Shown here one piece after another: positions 53,756 through 61,826 of a stretch of 64,000 nt of DNA. How positions within the stretch are numbered: the stretch's first letter is position 1; each line of letters opens with the position of its first letter. The translations under genes and the position numbers were made by a program. Below the pieces are notes generated by a model that was not told the origin of the DNA, ran no database searches, and saw nothing but the letters and a program-made list of their open reading frames with translations. Source of the stretch: an uncultured Verrucomicrobiae bacterium (GTDB lineage Bacteria > Verrucomicrobiota > Verrucomicrobiia > Limisphaerales > UBA1096); NCBI GenBank assembly GCA_937770485.1, contig CALJHX010000007.1, forward strand, positions 1 through 64,000, in the 5' to 3' direction.

Positions 53756-54088
53756 ATGAGTGAGACCAATAAAATGATAGTTGTCACAACCCCCACTGTT
53801 CCAGAAAAAACCGTCGTGCGTACGCTTGGCCTTGTTCGTGGTAATACCATCCGTGCGCGCCATGTGGGCAAAGACATCATGGCGGGCCTCCGGAGCATCG
53901 TCGGCGGTGAAGTCACCGAATACGCCAAGTTGCTTGCCGAAAGCCGCGAGCAAGCGATCGACCGTATGACAGATCAGGCCGAAGAACTGGGTGCCAACGC
54001 CATCATTAGCGTGCAGTTTCAAACCTCGGTGATCATGAAGGGTGCCGCTGAGATGATGGCCTACGGCACTGCGGTCGTTGTGGAGTAA
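53756..54088 (+). CDS. YbjQ/UPF0145 family protein
   Basis: A 110-residue stand-alone YbjQ domain (PEKTVVRTLGLVRGNTIRARHVG, then DQAEELGANAIISVQFQ). It is nearly the same over its full length as the C-terminal domain of the ankyrin-YbjQ protein encoded 1 kb upstream, but lacks the ankyrin and membrane parts. It is probably the product of a tandem duplication. Forms homomeric rings in known relatives. The role in the ECF operon is unknown. Confidence 0.9.
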   Translation: MSETNKMIVVTTPTVPEKTVVRTLGLVRGNTIRARHVGKDIMAGLRSIVGGEVTEYAKLLAESREQAIDRMTDQAEELGANAIISVQFQTSVIMKGAAEMMAYGTAVVVE

Positions 54089-54105
54089 AGGCGCTTGGCC
54101 ACGCG

Positions 54106-55380
54106 CTACTTCTTCTTCGCACCGCCCTTGGGCAGGACATGCATCATACCGCGCATCAGTAGCGCGTGGCCGGGGAATGTACAGACGTACGGGTAATCCC
54201 CCGGCGCCGGTGCCGTGAAGCTGATGACCGATTTCTGCTCATAGTCGATCATAGTCGAGCCCCACAAAATCTTCGGGGTGTCGGGACGCCACTGTTTTTT
54301 GAAGCCATCGTTGGCTAGCAGAATGGCGAGTTTAGCCACCTCGTCGGCTGTGCCTGGCTTGACGATGAGAAGGTTGTGCGGCGGGAAGTCGTTGTTAATG
54401 AAAGTCAGCTGCACCTGCTTACCGGTCTCGACGCTGAACTCTTTTTTGTCGTAAAGCATCTTGTCCTGCACGGTGCTGATAGTGATACGAAATGGCTTTT
54501 CTCGCTTGGCACCACTCGCTGCCATATCGAGTGAATAAAAGCCGGTGCGTGCAGTGACATAGAGCGTCTTTAAATCCTTGCCCCCGAAAACGACGTTGGC
54601 GGGATTCTCTGGAAATTTAAGATCCCCGATCTGGTTACCTTCCGGGCTAAACACTTTTACGCTACCAGAGGTGAGGTACACGTTGCCATGTTGGTCGAGC
54701 GTCATGCCATCCGAACCGCTTTCGCAAAACAATTCACGGTTCTTCAGCGTGCCGTCGGACTGAATGTCGTAGCGGTATATTTTTTTGTCGCCGATATCGG
54801 CAATGTAGAGTGTCGAGTCGTCCGGCGTACCGACGAGTCCGTTCGGGCGCTTGAAACCATCTGCCACGCGGATCACTTCTCCCCCAGGAGGGATATAGTA
54901 CACATGTTCCCCGTCCTGCGTGTGCTCAGTGTTGCCGTAGTTGGGGTCTGAGAAATAAACCCCGCCCTTTCCATCAATCCACAGGTCGTTTGGTTTGTTA
55001 AACTTGTTACCACCGTATCTCTTCGCCAGAGAATTGGAATCGCTACCATCAGAGGTGTAGGCCGTGACGCGCTTGGCCAAGCCCTGACAGGCATAAAGGC
55101 TGCCATCCTCAGCGAAGAATAGGCCGTTGGCCCCGTTGGAATCCTCGGCAAATGTAGAGAGTTTCCTGTCGGCGACCGACCATTTATGGATCTGGTTGTT
55201 CGGGATGTCGGTGAAATATACATCGCCGTTGGCCGCCACGGCCGGCCCCTCTGTGAACTTGAAGCCGCCGGCCAGCTTGACCGGCTTGGCTCCCGGCGCA
55301 ACGAGTTCCGCCGCGCTGCCCACGATTGGCCAAGCGAGCGCCGCAAGAAGCATGAAGGGGTTTCTCAACGTAATAACCAT
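54106..55380 (-). CDS. SMP-30/gluconolactonase propeller fused to a cupredoxin domain
   Basis: A 424-residue exported protein (signal PFMLLAALAWPIVGSAAE). Residues about 30-290 form an SMP-30-type six-bladed propeller (FTEGPAVAANGDVYFTDIPNN, NKPNDLWIDGKGGVYFSDPNYG, GSDGMTLDQHGNVYL), with calcium-site acids and the lactonase asparagine. Residues about 305-415 are a plastocyanin/azurin-like cupredoxin whose copper ligands would be H (PPHN), C (VCTFPGH), H and M (RGMM). A gluconolactonase that can pass electrons through copper fits the oxidative sugar metabolism around it. Confidence 0.88.
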   Translation of the reverse strand: MVITLRNPFMLLAALAWPIVGSAAELVAPGAKPVKLAGGFKFTEGPAVAANGDVYFTDIPNNQIHKWSVADRKLSTFAEDSNGANGLFFAEDGSLYACQGLAKRVTAYTSDGSDSNSLAKRYGGNKFNKPNDLWIDGKGGVYFSDPNYGNTEHTQDGEHVYYIPPGGEVIRVADGFKRPNGLVGTPDDSTLYIADIGDKKIYRYDIQSDGTLKNRELFCESGSDGMTLDQHGNVYLTSGSVKVFSPEGNQIGDLKFPENPANVVFGGKDLKTLYVTARTGFYSLDMAASGAKREKPFRITISTVQDKMLYDKKEFSVETGKQVQLTFINNDFPPHNLLIVKPGTADEVAKLAILLANDGFKKQWRPDTPKILWGSTMIDYEQKSVISFTAPAPGDYPYVCTFPGHALLMRGMMHVLPKGGAKKK

Positions 55381-55389
55381 CCGCTTGAC

Positions 55390-57813
55390 TTAGAGATTAT
55401 TGTCCCAAAACTGCTTCACGGTCTTGGCGGAGATGCGGGCGTGCTCCACGGGCGAGTTGAGTACCTGCTGTAGCAACGCCTCGTTCTTCTTGTCGTTGCG
55501 CTGGTAAATCCAAAGCGCCTCCAGAAAATGATGGGCGTCCTCCTTGGCCTTGGGATCGAGCTGCGCGATCCACTTGTCCGTGGCGTCGAGCACCTTGCCG
55601 CTCGGGTGTTCGGACAACTCCACGCGGGCGCGCTGCCGGATGCCGTTGATTGGGTGCTTGAGCAGGTCGAGCAGGTCGCCGATCGACTCGCCGTCCACGT
55701 TCATGTGCTTGGAAAGTTCGCGGCCCTCGTAGGTCACGCGGTAAATGCGGCCGTGCGTCTTGTTGCGGTTCGGGTCGCGGACGTTGTGCTGCATGTGGCC
55801 GACGATGACATTCTGCCAGTCAGAAACGTACAACGCACCATCGTCGCCAATCTCGAAGTCGGTCGGTCGCAGGTTTCGATCTTCGGAGACGAGCAAGTCG
55901 TGCGTCTCGGTGCCCCAGACATCGCCCTCGTCATCGTATTCCATCGTGTACTGCTTGATGCCAAGGAATCCGATAGCGTTTAAAATAAGAAAGTTCCCGT
56001 TGTTTTCCTCGGGGAAATGGTCGCTGGAGAGGATGCCGCTCGAGCAGACCGGGCGAACGGTTTTCTTTAACAGCGTCTGCATCTTGAAGCCGCCCTTGCC
56101 GTTGGGGCGAACTTGGTAGGCGCGGCCGCCGGTGCCGTCGGTGGCGTAGTGGTAGCCCCAGTAGTCGAAGCTGATGCCGTGCGGGTTCGGGCTGTTGTTG
56201 GCGTGATGCGAGAACTTGAACGTGCGCGGGTTAAATCGATACATCGCCGAGGCAGTGTCTTTGCGCGGCCCGCTCCACGGGGTCTCGACATTGCTGACGT
56301 GGAACACGCCGCGTTGGTAATAAATGTAACCACCCGGCCCGTAAACGAGGTTGTTCGCGGCATGATGCGTGTCGGCAGAATCGAGCCCGTGGAGCAAGCG
56401 CTCTCTTACGTCGGCCACGTCGTCGCCGTCGGTGTCTTTGAGGTAAATCAGATCCGGCGCGCTGGCGACGATGACGCCGCCGTTCCAAAACTCGAAGCCA
56501 GTTGGGTTTTGCACCTTGGCAAACGTGATTATTTTATCGGCAACGCCGTCGCGGTTTTCGTCCGGCAAAATGACGAGCGCGTCGTTGGTTTGCTTGAGCG
56601 GCTCCCACTTGGGATACGTCGGCCAGACAGCGGCCCAGAGGCGGCCCTTCGTATCGACGCCCATCTGCACCGGGTTGATCATGTTGTCGAACATCTCTTC
56701 CGAGGCGAAGACATTGGCCTTCATCTTCGGCGCGAGCTTGAGCTTGGCTAAGGTCTCCTCCGGCTTCAGGTATTTAACGGAGCCTTCCTTGCCGGTATTG
56801 CTGCTTGGCGAGCCTCCTCCCACGTTGGAAATGACCTTCACCGGTGCCGGCACATTGCTGTCGCCGGCCTTGATGGCTTTGCCGTTGGCGGCGGCATGGA
56901 TGACCTTGTCGCGATTGGCCGTCATCACGTCGATCATCTTTAATTCCTGCTGCAACACCTCGCGGTTGGTTTGCTTGTCGTAGAAGGCCAAGCCGGAGCG
57001 GCCACCCCAGACGTCGTTACCGTCCGTGGCGCGGTAGCGGTTGTACCAGTGCCAGTTCTTGTCCAGCACGGCGGCGTTGATCTTGGACAGTTTGCGAGCC
57101 CTCGCTCGAGGCAGTTTGCCAAACAGGCTTTTGTGGATGCCGCGCGCGAGTTGCTTATTGCCTTCGCTTGTCAAGTGAATGCCGTTGATCGTCAGCGGTG
57201 TTTTGCTTCTCGCATAATATTTCTGCGACTGGCCGAACAGATCCACGAACTCAACCCCTTTTTCGTTGGCGACCTGACGGGTGGCTTCTGCGTACTTAGC
57301 TAGACGCTCGTTGTTGGCAACGCCGTCCGGCAGGTTGGCTTGGCCAAGGTTTTCATGGGCGATCGGCGAGAATATCACGACACGCGGGGCGCTCTTACCG
57401 TTGTATTTCTTGCCGTTGATTTCATCAAGCCACTTGACCAAGTCGGCACGGTAGGCGTCAGGGCTGTTGTCGAACGACTCGTTGTAGCCCCAGAACGCGA
57501 GAATCACATCTGCCTTGGAAATCTCAAGATACGCATCGGCACTCGGGAACCCGCTGTTGCGCGGGCGGTTGTTCACTTTGTCGCCGCCGAAGCCGTGATT
57601 GCGAAACACCAGTTCCTTGTCCGGCATGGCGGCTTGCGCGTAGCTCTCGAGCCAACCGTGGTGCTGCATGCGCTCTGCGAGCGCGTTGCCGATGAGGACG
57701 ACATGGTCGCCCTTGTTTAACTCTAGCGCTTGGCTCGTTGTCATGCCAAGCACGGCGGCCGCAGCAAAGCCGAGCAGCGAGATTTTAGGGGTATGGATTC
57801 GTAGGTTCATCAT
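55390..57813 (-). CDS. SGNH hydrolase fused to a PVC-type beta-propeller
   Basis: An 807-residue exported protein. A signal peptide is followed by an SGNH/GDSL-like esterase domain at about 35-240 (VVLIGNALAERM, FRNHGFGGDKV, GINGIHLTSEG-like NGIHLTSEGN; the usual serine position reads Asn in IGNALAER, so activity is uncertain). A linker leads to a seven-bladed sorbosone-dehydrogenase-like propeller at about 355-700 (FDYWGYHYATDGTGG, DFEIGDDGALYVSDW). Related PVC proteins usually continue into HEAT repeats and a haem domain. This copy ends at an HEAT-like segment without a CxxCH, so it is a shorter version. Confidence 0.82.
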   Translation of the reverse strand: MMNLRIHTPKISLLGFAAAAVLGMTTSQALELNKGDHVVLIGNALAERMQHHGWLESYAQAAMPDKELVFRNHGFGGDKVNNRPRNSGFPSADAYLEISKADVILAFWGYNESFDNSPDAYRADLVKWLDEINGKKYNGKSAPRVVIFSPIAHENLGQANLPDGVANNERLAKYAEATRQVANEKGVEFVDLFGQSQKYYARSKTPLTINGIHLTSEGNKQLARGIHKSLFGKLPRARARKLSKINAAVLDKNWHWYNRYRATDGNDVWGGRSGLAFYDKQTNREVLQQELKMIDVMTANRDKVIHAAANGKAIKAGDSNVPAPVKVISNVGGGSPSSNTGKEGSVKYLKPEETLAKLKLAPKMKANVFASEEMFDNMINPVQMGVDTKGRLWAAVWPTYPKWEPLKQTNDALVILPDENRDGVADKIITFAKVQNPTGFEFWNGGVIVASAPDLIYLKDTDGDDVADVRERLLHGLDSADTHHAANNLVYGPGGYIYYQRGVFHVSNVETPWSGPRKDTASAMYRFNPRTFKFSHHANNSPNPHGISFDYWGYHYATDGTGGRAYQVRPNGKGGFKMQTLLKKTVRPVCSSGILSSDHFPEENNGNFLILNAIGFLGIKQYTMEYDDEGDVWGTETHDLLVSEDRNLRPTDFEIGDDGALYVSDWQNVIVGHMQHNVRDPNRNKTHGRIYRVTYEGRELSKHMNVDGESIGDLLDLLKHPINGIRQRARVELSEHPSGKVLDATDKWIAQLDPKAKEDAHHFLEALWIYQRNDKKNEALLQQVLNSPVEHARISAKTVKQFWDNNL

Positions 57814-57970
57814 CTCTAAAATGTTATTCAGTAATTCTCTTAGGAAAAACGCAGGAACGTTGCCCCTCCATCTCAGGGAGACAGACGCCCATGCGGTTTA
57901 AACATTCAAACTGGGCGGGAGTGTTACCAGCCATCTCCCCCGGAGTAAACCGCGAAAACCGTGCCTCAAT

Positions 57971-58918
57971 TCACCTAAACACCCGACGGAAAAGGTCGAT
58001 GCTCTTGGCCACGCCTTCGTCAGCCGGGGCTTTGCCCTCGAACTCCAGCGACACGTAGCCGGTGTAGTTCACGCTACGCAGAATCCTTGCCACGCGCTCG
58101 TAGTCGAGATCCAGTGTGTACCACTCGCCGCCGCCGTAGTAGGTCTTGGCCTGCACGAAGTCCGCCTTGGGAGCAATCTTCTCCAGCTTGGTGTAAGGAT
58201 CCTCGAGGAAGTTGCCGGTGTCCATCAACAACCCCAGCCACGGCGAGTCGATGGCGTTGACAATGCGCAGCAGTCCCTCCGGCGAACGGGTGAGGCCCCA
58301 GTGGTTTTCCAGTGCAAGCATCACGCCGCACTCGGCTGCCTTGGGCAGGCATTTCTCGATCGAGTCGATACACCACTTGAATCCCTCGTCCAGCGTGTGG
58401 CCCGGTAGCAATGGCTCCTTGCCGCGCAACTCCATCAACTTGTCGAACGACTTGACCGTACCCCAGCGGCCGGAGTTAAGCCGGATACACGGTATGCCCA
58501 TGCGGTACGCCAATTCGATGCACTTCTTCGTATGCTCAATGTGTTTGTCCCGCACAGCGGGATCTGGATCGACAAAGTCCTGATGAATTGACAGGCAGAT
58601 CAAGTCGACACCGTTCGTGAACGCGTGCCGCTTGAGCTTCTGCAAATAGCTGTTGTCCTCCGAATCCATCTGCCGATGGAGGATGTCCACCCCCTCGACG
58701 CCAAGCCGAGCTGTCTTGTCGATCACCGTCTCGATGGACACCTTCGGATCGCGGAAATGCCAATACGAATAGGACGAAATACCGAGCTTGATGCGCTTGT
58801 CCGATGGCGCGGCGGCTGCGGCCAAGCGCGGGAAGCCGGTCGTGCCTGCCACGGCGCCAAGCGCGGCGGCCGTACCGATAAAATTTCTGCGGGTGAGTGC
58901 AGTCGATGAGTTGTTCAC
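57971..58918 (-). CDS. Tat-exported sugar phosphate isomerase/epimerase-like TIM barrel
   Basis: About 315 residues from GTG 58918 (the track start is a TTG inside a CTTGGCCAAG element). A twin-arginine signal (TRRNFIGTAAALGAVAG) directs export. The xylose-isomerase-like fold is seen in IKLGISSYSYWHF, IRLNSGRWG, LALENHWG and LLMDTGNF, with acidic and histidine residues for a divalent metal. It could isomerise or epimerise sugars or act on keto-sugars in the periplasm. The start codon choice (GTG 58918 or TTG 58927) is uncertain. Confidence 0.8.
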   Translation of the reverse strand: MNNSSTALTRRNFIGTAAALGAVAGTTGFPRLAAAAAPSDKRIKLGISSYSYWHFRDPKVSIETVIDKTARLGVEGVDILHRQMDSEDNSYLQKLKRHAFTNGVDLICLSIHQDFVDPDPAVRDKHIEHTKKCIELAYRMGIPCIRLNSGRWGTVKSFDKLMELRGKEPLLPGHTLDEGFKWCIDSIEKCLPKAAECGVMLALENHWGLTRSPEGLLRIVNAIDSPWLGLLMDTGNFLEDPYTKLEKIAPKADFVQAKTYYGGGEWYTLDLDYERVARILRSVNYTGYVSLEFEGKAPADEGVAKSIDLFRRVFR

Positions 58919-59071
58919 GGGAGGCAAGTATTGCGATGCCCCTGGCCAATGTCGAGGTCGCTTGGCCAAGCGGCAGGCTTGACGCGGCCAAGGAGAAAAC
59001 CTACTCTCCCGCCGCTCTGGCCGAGCCGATTACCGGTGGCTGAAGCCCCCAACTTTTAACGAAATATTCCT

Positions 59072-60436
59072 GTGGAAGTAACCATTACAGACCTGTCCCC
59101 GTGCAAGAAACAGCTCCGCATCGAGATCGACGTCGAGACTGTCAACGCCAAGTTTGATGCCGTGGCGAAGGACTTCCGACGGCATGCCCATCTGCCCGGT
59201 TTCCGGCAAGGCAAGGCGCCGTTGGCCAACGTCATGCGGTCCTACGGTGACAAGATCGGAGAGGAAGCTAAGCGTACCCTCATGTCCGACAGTTATGCCA
59301 AGGCTCTTAAAGAGAAAGAGCTCCGCCCGGTGATCATGCCTGAAGTCGAGGAGTTGCAGTTTGGACACGGCAAACCGTTCCAATACCTTGCCACACTCGA
59401 AGTCACCCCCGCCTTTGAAATGCCCGAGTACATCGGCATAGAAGTCGAGAAGGAGCGCCGCTCCGTCAACGATGCGGACATCACCAAGGCGCTGGACACC
59501 CTGCGCGACCAGCGAGTCAGCTACGCGGACATGGATCGCCCCGTCATGGAGGAAGATTTTATCGTGGTCAACTTCACTGGTACAATTGATGACAAGCCGA
59601 TCACCGATCTCATCAAGGTTGCCCGTGGCTTAACGGAACAGAAAAACTTCTGGCTTCACAAGACACAAAATCCGCTGATCCCCGGCACTGTCGAGGCCTT
59701 AATCGGATCGAGCAAAGGCGACAAAAAAACCGTGACCCTCACTATCCCTCAAGATTTCGTCTACGAGGAAATTGTAGGTAAAGAAGCCAAGTACGAGATC
59801 GAAGTCGTGCAGGTAAAGGAAAAATCCCTTCCGGAACTTGACGACAAATTCGCCAAGGGCTTTGGTGCCGAGAGTATGGAAAAGCTACGTGAAGGAGTAG
59901 AGAACGACCTTAAAAATGAGCTCGAGTATTCAAAGAAAAAATCTATCCGCAACCAATGCGTGGATAAGTTGCTTAGCGACGTAAACTGCGCTCTTCCCGA
60001 AACAATTGTCAACGAGGCCACTCGCGCGGCCGTACACAACATCGTCCAGCAAAACCATCAGCGCGGTGTTGGCAAGGAGATCATCGAGGAAAATAAGGAC
60101 AAAATTTACGCCAACGCAAAGACCGACGCCGAGGTGCGCGTCAAAGCAAATTACATCCTTTCAAAAATTGCTGAAAAGGAAGGTATTAAAGTCACCGACC
60201 AGGAACTCAGCCGGCAAGTCGCCGCCATGGCGGCACAGCAGAAGGTCAAGCCGCAGAAACTGGCACAGCAGCTTAAGGACAACGGTACTATCTACCAGGT
60301 TCAGGAGGAAATCTTGAATGCAAAGGTTATTGATTTGCTTGAGGAAAAAGCCAAGGTCACCGAAATCGACCCCAAGCCGGAGGCGGAACACAACCACTCC
60401 CACGAACACGGCGAAGGCCATGATCACTCCCATTAA
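59072..60436 (+). CDS. tig: Trigger factor, ribosome-associated chaperone/peptidyl-prolyl isomerase
   Basis: A 454-residue chaperone that binds nascent chains at the ribosome exit. The ribosome-binding signature is GFRQGKAP (residues 48-55), followed by a PPIase domain (EEDFIVVNFTGTID) and the helical C-terminal arms. It starts at GTG 59072. The C-terminus ends in a histidine-rich tail (EHNHSHEHGEGHDHSH) that could bind metal ions and is longer than in most relatives. Confidence 0.96.
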   Translation: MEVTITDLSPCKKQLRIEIDVETVNAKFDAVAKDFRRHAHLPGFRQGKAPLANVMRSYGDKIGEEAKRTLMSDSYAKALKEKELRPVIMPEVEELQFGHGKPFQYLATLEVTPAFEMPEYIGIEVEKERRSVNDADITKALDTLRDQRVSYADMDRPVMEEDFIVVNFTGTIDDKPITDLIKVARGLTEQKNFWLHKTQNPLIPGTVEALIGSSKGDKKTVTLTIPQDFVYEEIVGKEAKYEIEVVQVKEKSLPELDDKFAKGFGAESMEKLREGVENDLKNELEYSKKKSIRNQCVDKLLSDVNCALPETIVNEATRAAVHNIVQQNHQRGVGKEIIEENKDKIYANAKTDAEVRVKANYILSKIAEKEGIKVTDQELSRQVAAMAAQQKVKPQKLAQQLKDNGTIYQVQEEILNAKVIDLLEEKAKVTEIDPKPEAEHNHSHEHGEGHDHSH

Positions 60437-60487
60437 GCCAAGCGCGTTGGGTTGACGTTTGGGATTGCTTGTGAACAATCGGCGGTC

Positions 60488-61807
60488 ATGCACGAGTACA
60501 TCGAACGCGTCGTTGACCTGACCGATCCCAACGAGACTGAGCTGCACAATCTCTCTCTCGCCGAGGCTCGCCAACGCATGCTTGCCGCCTCGCCGGAAAC
60601 CCTCCGCGACTTCGACGGTTCCTTCGCGCTCGTCGCCAAGGACGGCAAGTCGGTCAAGCTGGCCCGCTCGCTCGACCGACCGCTGCGCTACTTTTTGGCA
60701 AAGCAAATAGAGGGGCCGGCGCTCATCATTGCTCATCGCATCGATGCTATACGCCAATGGCTCGAGGAGCAGGGATTTGGTGATCAGTTTCATCCGTATT
60801 ACACGCGCATGGTTCCAGCGCATTATTTAGTGACCATCCAGCTCGTCGGCTGCCCGGACCCCGACCCTACATATGAACGCTTTTTCAATCCGCGCCGCAA
60901 CAACTACTCCACCGACCTCGGCTTGATTGGCCACGACTACATCGCCGCGCTGAAAAATGAAGTTCGAAAATGGCTCGAGCGCATCCCGGAAACCGAGCCG
61001 GTCGGCTGCTGTTTCTCCGGTGGGATCGACAGCGGCGCGGTGTTCCTGGCAACGTACGCTGTGATGCGCGAATTGGGCTACGACCTTGGCCGGCTCAAGG
61101 CGTTTACGCTGAGCTTCGGCGACGGTCCCGACCTGCAGCAGTGCAAGAATTTTCTCGGCAAGCTGGACTTGGGAATGTTCCTCGAGACGATTGAGTCCAG
61201 CCTCGGCGACATCGACGTCGCAGAGACGATTCAAATCGTTGAGGACTACAAGATACTCGACATCGAGTCCGCCTCGATGGCGGTTGCGCTTTGCCGCGGC
61301 ATCCGAAAAAAATATCCTGATTGGAAATATCTCATCGACGGCGACGGCGGCGACGAAAACCTGAAGGATTATCCGATTGACGAAAATCCGGAGCTGACGA
61401 TCCGCAGCGTCGTCAACAACCAGATGCTCTATCAGGAAGGCTGGGGCGTCGGCACGATCAAGCATTCGCTCACCTACTCCGGTGGCTTAAGCCGCTCTTA
61501 CGCCCGCACCTATGCTCCAGGCCATCACTTTGGATTTAAGGGGTTTAGCCCGTTCACAAGGCCGGATGTGGTTGAGGTGGCCGAGGGTATTCCTTTCGTT
61601 GAGTTAACCGACTACGATGTCGACAAGCTGTACGCGCTTAAGGGAGATATCGTCGCCCGTGGCGTTAAGTCAGCGCTTGGTTTAGATATGCCGGTTTTTG
61701 AAAAACGCCGCTTCCAGCACGGGGCAACATCAGTTGATTCGCTCCGCGAAAACATCCCTGCCCGTGAGGGGCAACTCCGTAAAAAATTCCTCGAGCTTTA
61801 TTCCTGA
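60488..61807 (+). CDS. Asparagine-synthase-like protein with truncated amidotransferase domain
   Basis: About 439 residues from ATG 60488 (TTG 60452 is the track start). The C-terminal synthetase domain is intact: the PP-loop CFSGGIDSG near residue 180, then DGDGGDEN. The N-terminal glutaminase region is reduced to about 75 residues (DGSFALVAKDGKSVKLARSLDRPLRY) and lacks the catalytic Cys of the MCGI start, so it cannot hydrolyse glutamine by itself. It may use free ammonia or act in an amide-forming step of a small-molecule or protein modification. The radical SAM gene follows at once. Confidence 0.78.
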   Translation: MHEYIERVVDLTDPNETELHNLSLAEARQRMLAASPETLRDFDGSFALVAKDGKSVKLARSLDRPLRYFLAKQIEGPALIIAHRIDAIRQWLEEQGFGDQFHPYYTRMVPAHYLVTIQLVGCPDPDPTYERFFNPRRNNYSTDLGLIGHDYIAALKNEVRKWLERIPETEPVGCCFSGGIDSGAVFLATYAVMRELGYDLGRLKAFTLSFGDGPDLQQCKNFLGKLDLGMFLETIESSLGDIDVAETIQIVEDYKILDIESASMAVALCRGIRKKYPDWKYLIDGDGGDENLKDYPIDENPELTIRSVVNNQMLYQEGWGVGTIKHSLTYSGGLSRSYARTYAPGHHFGFKGFSPFTRPDVVEVAEGIPFVELTDYDVDKLYALKGDIVARGVKSALGLDMPVFEKRRFQHGATSVDSLRENIPAREGQLRKKFLELYS

Positions 61808-61826
61808 CACCCCCGCAGATACCGGG

